Shown here: positions 44,874-54,136 of the stretch, piece by piece
How the letters are laid out: every line of letters begins with the position of its first letter
How positions within the stretch are numbered: the stretch's first letter is position 1
NCBI RefSeq assembly: GCF_025548535.1
Contig: NZ_JAJLQW010000001.1
Coordinates: 434,001-498,000 of the forward strand
Source of the DNA: Undibacterium sp. Jales W-56
Lineage (GTDB): Bacteria > Pseudomonadota > Gammaproteobacteria > Burkholderiales > Burkholderiaceae_D
Direction of reading: 5' to 3'
Length of the DNA stretch: 64,000 bases
Notes under the pieces: model-generated
Told to the model about the DNA's origin: nothing
What the model saw: only the letters and a program-made list of their open reading frames with translations
Databases searched by the model: none
Translations under genes and position numbers: made by a program

Positions 44874-45242
44874 ATTTATTAAATGGGGTTTTGTTCCTAT
44901 TACGGTGAGTTTGCCTAATCGCGCCCTCTTCGCCGCGGCTCAGGGTTAACCTGGCGAATTTTTTATCTTTATGTTTGATAACGTACAGAGCGACGACGCA
45001 CTAGTCGTTATCTTGCTTACATCCAGGTTATTGATATGCTTGATGCAAATGTAATCGGGTTATTTTGAAAATAAAGAATCTGAAATTTTTTTGCCCAAAA
45101 AATGTCATGTTGGACTACCGGCGCTGGCGGTCGGGAAATATACCAGCACCATATTTACGGTCATTGATTGGCTATTGTCGAAAAAAAGGATTACATCAGG
45201 CAATTCGCGATATCCATCATGCGGACCTTCTCAGCAAGTAAT
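44874..45242. other. Gene-free stretch upstream of the 71-aa ORF
   Basis: Mixed composition with AT-rich patches around 45050-45110. No gene, RNA or clear promoter recognised. Confidence 0.4.
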
Positions 45243-45272
45243 CAAGACAGCGCAAGACAGCGCAAGACAGCG
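45243..45272 (+). repeat. Three perfect 10-bp tandem repeats before a start codon
   Basis: CAAGACAGCG occurs three times in direct succession; the third copy ends immediately before the ATG at 45273. Confidence 0.9.
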
Positions 45273-45488
45273 ATGAAATCAAAAATCAAAAGACCGACCT
45301 TACACCTCCCGCACGAACGGGATGAGGTAACCGATGCCCAGCCTATTGCTCCCAAACAGAAGATGAAACAGGCCTACAGTGATCTTCAGCGAGGTATGGT
45401 GGATACCGATATGCATGGCGAACGCGGTGTTGAAACTGTCGTCACTATAAAAACGAAAGTTTTTAAAACATTCTCTGGCAGAAAATAA
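45273..45488 (+). CDS. Small hypothetical protein, 71 aa
   Basis: A 71-aa protein beginning MKSKIKRPTLHLPHERDEV and containing MKQAYSDLQRGMVDTD, then HGERGVETVVTIKTKV. I recall similar short proteins in Burkholderiales, but not a function. The frame is open upstream to 45168; the ATG at 45273 is chosen because sequence upstream of it is the tandem repeat and lacks character. No Shine-Dalgarno sequence is visible. No membrane segment. Confidence 0.6.
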   Translation: MKSKIKRPTLHLPHERDEVTDAQPIAPKQKMKQAYSDLQRGMVDTDMHGERGVETVVTIKTKVFKTFSGRK

Positions 45489-45598
45489 AGTGCCGCTGAA
45501 TTAAACGCCAATAGTGTCGCCTTTGGTGTGATACCGAACGGACGCCCATCGATTGACAAGCGAAGATGAATTCCGATTGTTAATGAAAGGAATTCGAA

Positions 45599-46000
45599 AT
45601 GACTTATGTTGAACGCGATACCTACGGCATCTATAAAGAGAACGGCAAAAAAGGTCCAGGTCCAGAACTGATGGGCGCCGACACCTTGATTGGCGATCAT
45701 GTTCATAATTTGGCCGATGAACATTTGGGCGATATCAAAGAGATTATGCTCGACATGCGCTCCGGCAAAATCGCTTATGCGGTTCTTTCCTTTGGCGGTG
45801 TATTCAGCATCGGTGAAAAATTACTTGCGGTTCCGTGGAGTGCACTACAACTGGATACGCTGAATAAACAATTCCGACTGAATGTGAGCAAAGAACGATT
45901 TGAAAGTGCGCCTGGTTTTGATTCAAATAATTGGCCGGATATGGCAGATCAATCTTGGGTTGATGGGGTACAAAGTTATTACGATGCGAAAGACGCTTAG
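45599..46000 (+). CDS. PRC-barrel domain protein
   Basis: A 133-aa protein with one PRC-barrel-like domain: MGADTLIGDHVHNLADEHLG, then DIKEIMLDMRSGKIAYAVLS and GEKLLAVPWSALQLD. PRC-barrel proteins of this short type are usually stress-related cytoplasmic proteins of unknown role. A good RBS (GAAAGGAA) precedes the ATG, and a terminator follows 48 bases after the stop. Confidence 0.85.
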   Translation: MTYVERDTYGIYKENGKKGPGPELMGADTLIGDHVHNLADEHLGDIKEIMLDMRSGKIAYAVLSFGGVFSIGEKLLAVPWSALQLDTLNKQFRLNVSKERFESAPGFDSNNWPDMADQSWVDGVQSYYDAKDA

Positions 46001-46047
46001 TAACTAAACCCGGTTACCACACGTAATTCTGCCGTCGCAATTTTATT

Positions 46048-46077
46048 AAAAACAGCCGTTTAGTTACGGCTGTTTTT
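46048..46077 (+). terminator. Intrinsic terminator of the PRC-barrel gene
   Basis: AAAAACAGCCGT, loop TTAGTT, ACGGCTGTTTTT: perfect stem with A- and T-runs. Confidence 0.9.
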
Positions 46078-46148
46078 CTTGGGGCCGATGTTGTCAGCGG
46101 CGGTCCGTGCGCATGCGGTTTTGCCAGGCCTCATCTCTCATTTTATTT

Positions 46149-46382
46149 AAGGCTTACGCACAACGATAAGATGTTCGCCACAATTCAGATTGAACCCGTA
46201 GGCTGGATGCGGTTTTCAGAGGTATTTCGTGCCAGCAGGCCCACCCCGCTTGCGGGTTCATTTGAGGTAACTTCCAAAAACCCCCTACTCGAGCACATCG
46301 CGTTGTTACAAAGCCTCGCAAACCCACGTTTCTCTTGCGCTAAATACTCTATAGCTCTGTAGGTATTTTTTGCGTAATCCTG
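46149..46382 (+). repeat. MITE-like element A, copy 6, carrying a half copy of B
   Basis: It starts AAGGCTTACGCACAACG and includes the central palindrome in degraded form. Right after TTGCGGGTTCATTTGA it is interrupted by element B sequence (46266-46328), then ends TTTTTTGCGTAATCCTG. Confidence 0.8.
46266..46328. repeat. Palindromic element B, half copy (B3)
   Basis: GGTAACTTCCAAAAACCCCC followed by a sequence matching the right arm of the full element (CTCGAGCACATCGCGTTGTTAC, given in two parts in the comparison). The other arm is missing. It lies inside element A copy 6. Confidence 0.78.
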
Positions 46383-46654
46383 AAAAATCGCTATTCAGGC
46401 ATCAAACTCGCTCCCCTCTGTTTGAATCTGAATAACTACGCGACTACACGTTTCCCCCGCTTCGACTAACTCGTCCTCAAGCAATCATCGAGCAATCACG
46501 ATTTTTCGATATCACGTGTCGTATCTACGCCACGAAATTGATATTGGTCGGCTGATTTCAGATCGCATTTTCTGTGTCTTGCAGGAAATAAATAGGTAAA
46601 AAAGACCGATTTATTGGTGAAAGTTACTTTTTAAATAATTAAATCAGGGCGTGT
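46383..46654. other. Upstream region of the TonB receptor gene
   Basis: Gene-free. Nothing recognised before the operator element at 46655. Confidence 0.35.
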
Positions 46655-46700
46655 TGATATCTAAATCGATATCGAGATTGCCGAAAAATTGATTGGAGAG
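46655..46700 (+). promoter_or_regulatory. Operator/promoter element of the arabinan locus, site 1
   Basis: TGATAT, CTAAATCG, ATATCG form an imperfect inverted repeat, followed 14 bases later by AAAAATTGATTGGAGAG. The same arrangement, without any gap, occurs at 54137-54182 before the second operon. It lies 90 bases upstream of the receptor ATG. Confidence 0.65.
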
Positions 46701-46789
46701 ATTTTTGTGCAGACTTTAAGATGATTCTCAGAGCATGTAACTCAAATGCCTTACCTGAATGCACATAACTAAAAATACATTGGAGACAT

Positions 46790-49390
46790 ATGAAATCGAC
46801 AATATCTGGTCAAGTCGCGTCCAAGACTCGCCATCCATTCGCTTTAAAGCTCACTGTTGCCGCTTTGACTGGTGCCGGGATTTTAACCGGTGCATCGGTG
46901 TGGGCGCAAGAAGTAGCGCCAGCCGACGGCAATCCTACCGTCGTTACGGTGACGGGCGTGCGTAAAGCGGCACAAAGCGCGCAGGCGATCAAGATGAAGT
47001 CTGACGAAGTGCTGGATTCCATCGTCGCAGAAGAGGCCGGTAAATTCCCGGACAAAAACGTCGCAGAGATTCTGGGGCGTGTCCCTGGGGTGCAAATCCG
47101 TCGCGAATTCGGTGAGGCAAATTCTGTCATCATTCGCGGCCTGCCGGGTCTGGTGACTCTGTTGAACGGTCGCGAAATGTATACCTCGTCAGGGCGCAGT
47201 TTGTATCTGGCGGATATTCCGACAGCTATGCTGCAGCGCGTTGATGCGTATAAATCCCAGGGTTCTGAAATGGTTGAGGGCGGTACCGCCGGCGTGATCG
47301 ATGTGCGCACCAGCCGTCCTTTTGACTTCAAGGATTTTTCATCGAATGTCACCGCCCGTGTTGAGAATCGCGACAAGTCCAAAACCAACGACCCTAACCT
47401 GAGCGGCATGGTATCCAACCGCTGGAAGACGTCGTATGGCGAAATCGGCGCCCTGGTCGGCCTGTCCTATCAAGACGGTCACTACCATGATGAGGTGACC
47501 TGGAATTCTCCTCCTGCGCAGCAAGCCAATGGCGTATCCGGTCCTAATGATCTCGGTCACGTGTTGTACTCCGGTGATCGCAAACGTCTCGCCGGTAATT
47601 TTGCGGCCCAATGGCGTCCGAATTCTGAGTTTGAATTGTATGCCGAAGGGATATCGACGGAAATTCGCCATGATGCGCAAAGACAGTTTTTCGTTGCCAA
47701 TTTGGGCTGGAATAAGAATACTTCGGTCAGCTTGATCCCCGGCACGAATCAGGCGGCATCAATCAGTTCCCCTAATTCTTACCCGTTCAGCCTGTCGTCG
47801 ACTCAAGCGCCGCGCGACTATTCGATTGGTACCCAGGGCGCAGTGGGGGCGCGCTGGGATGCGACGCCGCAATTGCAGATTACGACTGAGTTGGCGCGCA
47901 CTATCAGCAACTGGAAGCAGGATTTCCCGATTATGGATTTCATTGCCTCGCCCCCCAGCGTGATCGGTAATACCTATGTCAACGGTGGTGCGCAGTTTTA
48001 CTATCCTGGCTATGACATGGAGAACGCGGGCAATTACCGTGTAGCGACTTTGTTCGACAATCACAGTCATTCCGAAGGCCGTTCAACCGACTGGCGTGCG
48101 GATGCCAATTACTTCCCGGAGAATAAGGGTTTCTTTAAAGAGCTGAGTACCGGTGTGCGCATTGCGAAGCGTGTCGCTTCTTATGTGCATGAATTGAATG
48201 GCTATATTCCCGCGCCAGCCGGTATCATGGCGAACTCCGTTCCCGGCCTGGCTTGTTTATCCACACCGATGGCCGGCGACTATGGTCTGAAGCGTTGGGT
48301 TACACCATGTGCCGGTTATTTGCTCGATAATCTGACGGCAGTACGTAAGCTGGTCAACGGGACAGGCGCTGCGACAGCCGATGATCCTTTGTCTTACTTC
48401 AATAACGAAGAAAATACTTACGCCGTGTACGGCAAGGCAAAGTACGGTTTCGATCTGGCAGCGATACCGTTTGAGGGCACGCTCGGTATGCGTGTCGTCA
48501 GAACTAGCTCATCACTGCATGGTAATTCTCAGACTAACGGCATTATCAAACCAGTCATCAGCGAGCCAACATCGACCGATGTCTTGCCTAACTTTACTTT
48601 GAAGGCGCATCTGAAATCGGATCTGATCGGTCGCTTCACCGCCGGTAAATCGATACAACGCCCAGACTTTGGTCAATTTAATCCGGGCGTTTCGTATAAC
48701 GTACCAAGCACTACAGTGATGGCGGTTGGCAATGGCGGCAATCCTGATTTGAAGCCGATTGAGGGTCATAATTTCGATGCGGCTCTGGAATGGTATTTCG
48801 CGCCGACCGGTTCATTGACTGCGACAGTTTTCCGTCATGATTTCAAAAATTATATTTTGACCACCTCATCGAAAGAAACCTATAACGGTATCGTGTATGA
48901 CGTGTATCGCCCGCGTAATGTCGCCAATGGACAGTTGAAAGGTGCTGAGCTGTCTTATCAGCAGTTCTACGATAAATTACCGGGCTGGATGAGCGGCTTT
49001 GGCATGCAGGCTAACGTCACTTATATGCAGGGCGATCTGACGGATGCCAACGGTGTGAGCAATCCGTTTGTGGGGATGTCGAAAATGTCTTATAACCTGG
49101 TTGGCTTATATGAAAAGAACGGCTTATCCGCTCGCCTGGCGTATAGCTGGCGCGACAAGTTTGTCGACGCTTTCAACTATCGCGGTCTGGGTTTTGATTT
49201 GATGGTGGCACCGATTAAAACATTGGATGGATCCTTGTCGTACAAGATCAACGAAAAACTTAGCGTGACGATGGACGTAGAGAATATCCTGGATCGGGCT
49301 TATCACGATTATCACGGTATAGAAACCAATCCTCGCGATTTGCGCCGCTATGATCGCGTCGTCGGTGTATCGCTGCGATGGAAAAACTAA
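46790..49390 (+). CDS. TonB-dependent outer-membrane receptor
   Basis: An 866-aa receptor. The signal peptide covers about 1-39 (LTVAALTGAGILTGASVWAQ). The plug domain follows: VVTVTGVRKAAQSAQAIKMK, then DKNVAEILGRVPGVQIRREF, VIIRGLPGLVTLLNGREM and GGTAGVIDVRTSRPFDF. The 22-strand barrel ends with VVGVSLRWKN; the penultimate residues are Lys-Asn rather than a terminal aromatic. This TBDR type, starting with a conserved V-TG-R and -RVPG-Q segment, is common for plant-polysaccharide oligomers in proteobacteria. Its place before GH43, mutarotase and the arabinose pathway suggests arabino-oligosaccharides (inference). RBS TTGGAGAC. Confidence 0.92.
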   Translation: MKSTISGQVASKTRHPFALKLTVAALTGAGILTGASVWAQEVAPADGNPTVVTVTGVRKAAQSAQAIKMKSDEVLDSIVAEEAGKFPDKNVAEILGRVPGVQIRREFGEANSVIIRGLPGLVTLLNGREMYTSSGRSLYLADIPTAMLQRVDAYKSQGSEMVEGGTAGVIDVRTSRPFDFKDFSSNVTARVENRDKSKTNDPNLSGMVSNRWKTSYGEIGALVGLSYQDGHYHDEVTWNSPPAQQANGVSGPNDLGHVLYSGDRKRLAGNFAAQWRPNSEFELYAEGISTEIRHDAQRQFFVANLGWNKNTSVSLIPGTNQAASISSPNSYPFSLSSTQAPRDYSIGTQGAVGARWDATPQLQITTELARTISNWKQDFPIMDFIASPPSVIGNTYVNGGAQFYYPGYDMENAGNYRVATLFDNHSHSEGRSTDWRADANYFPENKGFFKELSTGVRIAKRVASYVHELNGYIPAPAGIMANSVPGLACLSTPMAGDYGLKRWVTPCAGYLLDNLTAVRKLVNGTGAATADDPLSYFNNEENTYAVYGKAKYGFDLAAIPFEGTLGMRVVRTSSSLHGNSQTNGIIKPVISEPTSTDVLPNFTLKAHLKSDLIGRFTAGKSIQRPDFGQFNPGVSYNVPSTTVMAVGNGGNPDLKPIEGHNFDAALEWYFAPTGSLTATVFRHDFKNYILTTSSKETYNGIVYDVYRPRNVANGQLKGAELSYQQFYDKLPGWMSGFGMQANVTYMQGDLTDANGVSNPFVGMSKMSYNLVGLYEKNGLSARLAYSWRDKFVDAFNYRGLGFDLMVAPIKTLDGSLSYKINEKLSVTMDVENILDRAYHDYHGIETNPRDLRRYDRVVGVSLRWKN

Positions 49391-49627
49391 GTTTTACACA
49401 GGATAGATGAGTTTCGATTGGGGCACTATGGTTGTTTTTCATAGCGCCCTGATTTGTTCTCATCGCCAGTCGATGTGAAGTCGCCTGTTTGTCATGATCG
49501 ATATTGACAGGTTTATTTATTCAGGTATTTTTCTGTTGATGAGTTGTCGATAGTATCTTGTCCAAGTGATCGGTGTGTTGGCAATTGTCTGCACAACTGA
49601 GTAATGAAATCTTAAGTGGAAAAAATA

Positions 49628-50980
49628 ATGGAGACTCAACAATTATCCGTAGTAGAAAAAGTCGGCTTCGGTGCCGGAGACATGGCATTGAATGTCGTGA
49701 TCTCATCGATGATGTTGATCATTACTTTTTTTTATACGGATATCTACGGATTAAAAACGACCGATCTGGCCTTGTTGTTTGTACTGGTCAAAGTAGTCGG
49801 TGCAATTGCCGATCTGGCGATGGGACAAATGACGGATCGGCTTACCAGCCGGCAAGGACGCTATTGTCCGTATTTGTTGTGGCTGGCGGTACCTTACGGC
49901 GTCAGCGTATTCTTTGTGTTTACCACGCCAGAGTGGCAATACAGCGCCAAACTGGTATGGGCTTATTCGACCTATATCCTGATGACGGTGATGACAGCCG
50001 GTGTCGGCATTCCCTACATTTCTCTGGTGAGTGCCTTGACCAACGATCCTAAGGAGCGTTTGTCGGCAAATGGATATCGCTTGTTCTTCGCCAAGATAGG
50101 CGCCTTTATGGTCACGATTATCGTGCCGCTGCTGTCGCAACGCTGGGGTAACGGCAATCCCGCGGTCGGCTATCAAGCCGCGATGGCCGTGATGGCGATC
50201 ATGGGTGTTGCCTTGTTTTTGTTCTGCTATTTCACGACGACAGAGCGTGTAGTGCATGTCGTGGAGAAGCAATCTCTCTCTGAACAGCTAAAAATTCTAT
50301 TGCGTAATGATCAGTGGTTAATCCTGTGCGGTGTCTGCGTGACCGGCACCATCGGTTATGTCGTACGTGGCTCAGTGGCTATTTATTATGCCAAATATTA
50401 TCTCGGCGGCGATACGGAACAGGTCGCGGCTTTTTTGACGACCGGCGTCATCGCGGCGATTCTCTCGATGATTGCATCGACCTGGATAACCAAATTTTTT
50501 TGCAAAGTAAAATTATTTCGTTACACCCAGATCGGCGTTGCGCTGATCAGTGCCCTGATCTATTTCTTGGTGAAACCCGGTGATACGGCATTGGGTTTTG
50601 CACTGTATTTCCTTCTGTCGTTTGTGGTGGATTTGCATGCGCCGGTATTCTGGTCGGCGATTGCCGAGACCATTGATTACGGCCAGGTGAAAACCGGCAA
50701 ACGCGTATCCGGCTTTGCCTTCGGCGGAATATCTGTTTGCCAGAAAGCCGGTATGGCCATAGCTGGAGGCTTGGTCGGCGTCTTGTTGAGTTATTTTGAT
50801 TACCAGCCAAATCACCAGCAAACGCAATTCGCTCTCGGCGGTATCGCGCTGATGCTATCGATCATTCCAGGGGTGTTTCATTTCATCATGGGAATGCTGA
50901 TGTTTAAGTACCGTATCAGCGATGACTATTACACGGAAGTCAAAGCGGAGATGCGGACCAAGGGTTATGTAGCCGCATGA
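49628..50980 (+). CDS. Glycoside-pentoside-hexuronide (GPH) family sugar:cation symporter
   Basis: A 450-aa MFS-type transporter with about twelve membrane segments. The N-terminus METQQLSVVEKVGFGAGDMA, then the Asp-containing AIADLAMGQMTDRLTSRQGRYCPY loop (shortened here), and FGGISVCQKAGMAIAGGLVG are GPH-family hallmarks (MelB/XynB-like). The ATG is preferred over an in-frame GTG at 49616. Its last bases overlap the start of the GH43 gene (ATGA), so the imported substrate is probably the substrate of that enzyme, i.e. arabino-oligosaccharide or arabinoside. Confidence 0.9.
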   Translation: METQQLSVVEKVGFGAGDMALNVVISSMMLIITFFYTDIYGLKTTDLALLFVLVKVVGAIADLAMGQMTDRLTSRQGRYCPYLLWLAVPYGVSVFFVFTTPEWQYSAKLVWAYSTYILMTVMTAGVGIPYISLVSALTNDPKERLSANGYRLFFAKIGAFMVTIIVPLLSQRWGNGNPAVGYQAAMAVMAIMGVALFLFCYFTTTERVVHVVEKQSLSEQLKILLRNDQWLILCGVCVTGTIGYVVRGSVAIYYAKYYLGGDTEQVAAFLTTGVIAAILSMIASTWITKFFCKVKLFRYTQIGVALISALIYFLVKPGDTALGFALYFLLSFVVDLHAPVFWSAIAETIDYGQVKTGKRVSGFAFGGISVCQKAGMAIAGGLVGVLLSYFDYQPNHQQTQFALGGIALMLSIIPGVFHFIMGMLMFKYRISDDYYTEVKAEMRTKGYVAA

Positions 50981-51966
50981 ACACGCGCGAACAATTCAAA
51001 TTTCCGGAGAATACCGTGTCAGAAAAATTGCAGCCACTGATCACACAACGTGCTGATCCCTACATCTATAAGCATACTGACGGCTATTACTATTTCACGG
51101 CATCGGTGCCGCAATACGACCGGATAGAATTGCGCCGCGCATCAAGTATTCATGCTCTGGCGACGGCGCAAACCGTCGATGTCTGGCATAAGCCAGATAC
51201 TGGCGCCTATAGCGAATTGATATGGGCGCCCGAGCTGCATTTTAATCATTCGGCCTGGTATGTCTATTTTGCAGCAGCACCAAGTCGTGAAATTAAACAC
51301 AAATTGTTTCAGCACCGGATGTACGCAATTCGCAATACGAATGCCAATCCGCTGGAAGGTGAGTGGGAATTCATGGGGCAGGTCGATACAGGAATCGATA
51401 CGTTCTGCCTGGATGCCACCACGTTTACCCACAACGGTGTGCTGTATTACTTATGGGCGCAAAAAGATAATGCAATTGAAGGTAATTCGAATCTGTATAT
51501 CGCACCGATGACTAGCCCATGGCAATTGGCGGCCAAGCCTGCCATGCTGAGCAAGCCGGAGTTTGATTGGGAAATCCGCGGATTCTGGGTCAATGAAGGA
51601 CCATCGGTGCTCAAGCGGAATGGAAAAATTTTCATCAGTTATTCGGCCAGCGCGACAGATGAAAATTACGCAATGGGTTTATTGTGGGCCGATGAAAATG
51701 CTGACCTGCTCGATCCTGCCTCGTGGCACAAGTCAGAAAAACCTGTTCTGCAGACTTGCTATGAACACGGCATCTATGGACCGGGTCACAATAGTTTTAC
51801 CCAAGGTGACGGTGAGGATAGCGTCATGCTGGTGTATCACGCCCGGATTTATACTGAAATCATCGGCGATCCGCTCTGGAATCCCGACCGTCATACCTTC
51901 GTTAAACCCTTGCGCTGGGATGCGGACGGTATGCCAGTCTTTGGCAGACCATCGCTGATTGACTAA
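50977..51966 (+). CDS. Cytoplasmic GH43 alpha-L-arabinofuranosidase
   Basis: A 329-aa single-domain GH43 five-bladed propeller without signal peptide. Catalytic residues can be placed: the base Asp in RADPYIYKHTDGYYYF, the pKa-tuning Asp in TFCLDATTFTHNG, and the acid Glu in WVNEGPSVLKRNGKIFISYS. The set VPQYDRIELRRASSIHAL and YGPGHNSFTQ resemble exo-acting arabinofuranosidases such as the GH43_26 group. It is translationally coupled to the symporter and probably releases L-arabinose from imported oligomers in the cytoplasm. Confidence 0.88.
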   Translation: MNTREQFKFPENTVSEKLQPLITQRADPYIYKHTDGYYYFTASVPQYDRIELRRASSIHALATAQTVDVWHKPDTGAYSELIWAPELHFNHSAWYVYFAAAPSREIKHKLFQHRMYAIRNTNANPLEGEWEFMGQVDTGIDTFCLDATTFTHNGVLYYLWAQKDNAIEGNSNLYIAPMTSPWQLAAKPAMLSKPEFDWEIRGFWVNEGPSVLKRNGKIFISYSASATDENYAMGLLWADENADLLDPASWHKSEKPVLQTCYEHGIYGPGHNSFTQGDGEDSVMLVYHARIYTEIIGDPLWNPDRHTFVKPLRWDADGMPVFGRPSLID

Positions 51967-52011
51967 GCACAGCATTGCCATCGGACGCGATGAATATCAT
52001 CTGACAATCAT

Positions 52012-53109
52012 ATGAATCAATCAGCAGTAGCGGACAAATACTCGCCCAAACTTGCCGTGACAAACGCATTATTCGGACTCTTGCCCGATGGCCGTCAGGC
52101 GGCTTTGTATACCCTCACCAATACCCAGGGGATGGCGATCAAGCTGACGGATTTCGGCGGCATCATTACCGAGATCTATACGCCGGACAAAGAAGGCAAG
52201 CTGGCTGATGTGACTTTGGGGTTTGATCGTCTGGAGCCGTATTGCGGTGACGCTGCATTCTTTGGCGCATTGATCGGACGCTATGGCAACCGGATTGCTC
52301 ACGGATGTTTTGAGTTGGATGGCAAGATTTATCAATTACCGATCAATAATGGACAGCATCACCTGCATGGCGGTCCCGCAGGATTTTATAAAGTACTATG
52401 GACTGCATCCCCGTATAAGACTGAGCAGGCAGTCGGTGTATGCCTGACTTATCTCAGTCGCGATGGCGAACAGGGCTATCCTGGCAATCTGCAAGTCAGC
52501 GTGATCTATGAGCTGAACAATGCGAATGAATTCAGCATCCGCTATCGCGCTACCACTGATCGGGCAACGCCGGTCAATTTGACGCATCATGCGTATTTCA
52601 ATCTGGCGGGTCAAGGGACTATTCTCGATCACGAGTTGATAATCAATGCTGACCGGTATACGCCGGTGGACGCCGGTCTGATCCCTCTGGGAAGTCTGGA
52701 TGCGGTCGCCGGAACGCCGTTTGATTTTCGTGCGCCCCGTAGGATAGGCGAGCGACTCAATGCAGAGCATGCGCAGTTAAAACTAGGCGGCGGATATGAC
52801 CATAACTATGTGCTGAATAAATCTGAGCATAAAATAATGAGCCTGGCAGTCAAGGTGCATGAGCCGCTTTCGGGCAGAGTGCTGGAACTGTGGACGCAAG
52901 AACCGGGACTGCAACTTTATAGCGGGAATTTCCTGGACGGCACTATGACAGGTAAGGGCTGGAATTATGGACTTTACAGTGGGTTTTGCATAGAGCCGCA
53001 ACACTATCCCGATGCGCCGAATCGACCTCATTTTCCTTCCACGATATTGCGGCCGGGCGACGAATATAGCAGTCAATCTGTGTACCGTTTTTCTGTACAG
53101 ACAGGATAA
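52012..53109 (+). CDS. galM: Aldose 1-epimerase (mutarotase)
   Basis: A 365-aa mutarotase that interconverts anomers of aldoses, here probably arabinose. Features: LTDFGGIITEIYTPDKEGK, IGRYGNRIAHG, HHLHGGPAGFYKVLW, the catalytic His in VNLTHHAYFNLAGQG, and the base Glu in GFCIEPQHYPDAPN. It supplies the anomer used by the arabinose dehydrogenase. It follows the GH43 gene by 45 bases. Confidence 0.93.
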   Translation: MNQSAVADKYSPKLAVTNALFGLLPDGRQAALYTLTNTQGMAIKLTDFGGIITEIYTPDKEGKLADVTLGFDRLEPYCGDAAFFGALIGRYGNRIAHGCFELDGKIYQLPINNGQHHLHGGPAGFYKVLWTASPYKTEQAVGVCLTYLSRDGEQGYPGNLQVSVIYELNNANEFSIRYRATTDRATPVNLTHHAYFNLAGQGTILDHELIINADRYTPVDAGLIPLGSLDAVAGTPFDFRAPRRIGERLNAEHAQLKLGGGYDHNYVLNKSEHKIMSLAVKVHEPLSGRVLELWTQEPGLQLYSGNFLDGTMTGKGWNYGLYSGFCIEPQHYPDAPNRPHFPSTILRPGDEYSSQSVYRFSVQTG

Positions 53110-53176
53110 TCTTTGTCTGGCGCATCATTGCCTGCTTTTCGTTTAACGATAATCTCATTCACGAAAAAAATTTAAG

Positions 53177-54058
53177 ATGGAATTAAAGATAGACGCAAAA
53201 AATGCTTTGGGCGAATGCATCTTGTGGTGCGATCGCCTGCAACGCTTGCTATGGACGGACATACTCGGCGAGAGCCTATGGGCTTATCAGCCAGTGAGCG
53301 GTAAGATCGTCAGTTGGCCTATGCCGGAGCGACTCGCCTCATTTGCGTTGACCGATGATAACGACCGCCTGCTACTGGGACTCGCATCGCAACTTGCGTA
53401 TTTTAATTTTTCTAGCGGCAGCATTGCGCCTATCTGTCAAATTGAAGCCGATATGCCGACCACTCGTGTCAATGATGGTCGTTGTGACCGGCAAGGACGG
53501 TTTGTCTTCGGGACTTTAAATGAAACGCAAGATCGTGCTCCTATCGCCAGTTTTTATCGCCTGAATGCCGACCTGACGCTACAGCGGCTGGAATTGCCGC
53601 ACATCGCCATCGCCAATAGTATTTGCTTTAGTCCAGATGGCGGCACCTTGTATTACTGTGATTCCTTGAGTAAGTCGATACGTTGTTGCAGCTACGATGC
53701 GGGTTCCGGGCCGATCACCAATGATCGCCTGTTTGCTGATCTGAGCAAGGATCCCGGCGAGCCTGACGGCTCAGCCATCGATGCGGATGGTTATCTGTGG
53801 AACGCGCAATGGGGCGGCTGGCGGATAGTCCGTTATACGCCTGACGGATCGATTGACCGGGTGATCTCGTTACCGGTGGCGCAGCCTAGTTGCCTGACTT
53901 TCGGTGACCCTGATCATGCTTCGCTGTATATCACCAGTGCCCGTACCGGGCTATCCGGACCGGAGCTGAGGAAACAGCCGCACGCCGGCGGTGTTTTTTA
54001 TAGCCGTCTTGATACGGTGCGAGGTTTGCCGGAGCAGCGTTTTATGGCGCTGAGTTGA
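53177..54058 (+). CDS. SMP-30/gluconolactonase family, L-arabinonolactonase
   Basis: A 293-aa six-bladed propeller lactonase. Metal ligands are visible: Glu in NALGECILWCD, Asn in TRVNDGRCDRQGRFVFG, Asn in ANSICFSPDGGTLYYCDS and Asp in EPDGSAIDADGYLWNAQWGG. Members hydrolyse aldonolactones. Its place between mutarotase and arabonate dehydratase makes L-arabino-gamma-lactone the likely substrate (inference). A terminator follows, ending the first operon. Confidence 0.9.
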   Translation: MELKIDAKNALGECILWCDRLQRLLWTDILGESLWAYQPVSGKIVSWPMPERLASFALTDDNDRLLLGLASQLAYFNFSSGSIAPICQIEADMPTTRVNDGRCDRQGRFVFGTLNETQDRAPIASFYRLNADLTLQRLELPHIAIANSICFSPDGGTLYYCDSLSKSIRCCSYDAGSGPITNDRLFADLSKDPGEPDGSAIDADGYLWNAQWGGWRIVRYTPDGSIDRVISLPVAQPSCLTFGDPDHASLYITSARTGLSGPELRKQPHAGGVFYSRLDTVRGLPEQRFMALS

Positions 54059-54095
54059 TCGTCCTGCGTATTTAATCGGTAATCAATTTCCGTTT

Positions 54096-54124
54096 AGCTT
54101 GCATACATAGTGCAAGCTTTTTTT
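54096..54124 (+). terminator. Intrinsic terminator ending the first arabinose operon
   Basis: AGCTTGCA, loop TACATAG, TGCAAGCT plus six T: a perfect eight-pair stem. Confidence 0.92.
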
Positions 54125-54136
54125 GTTTGAAGAGTG

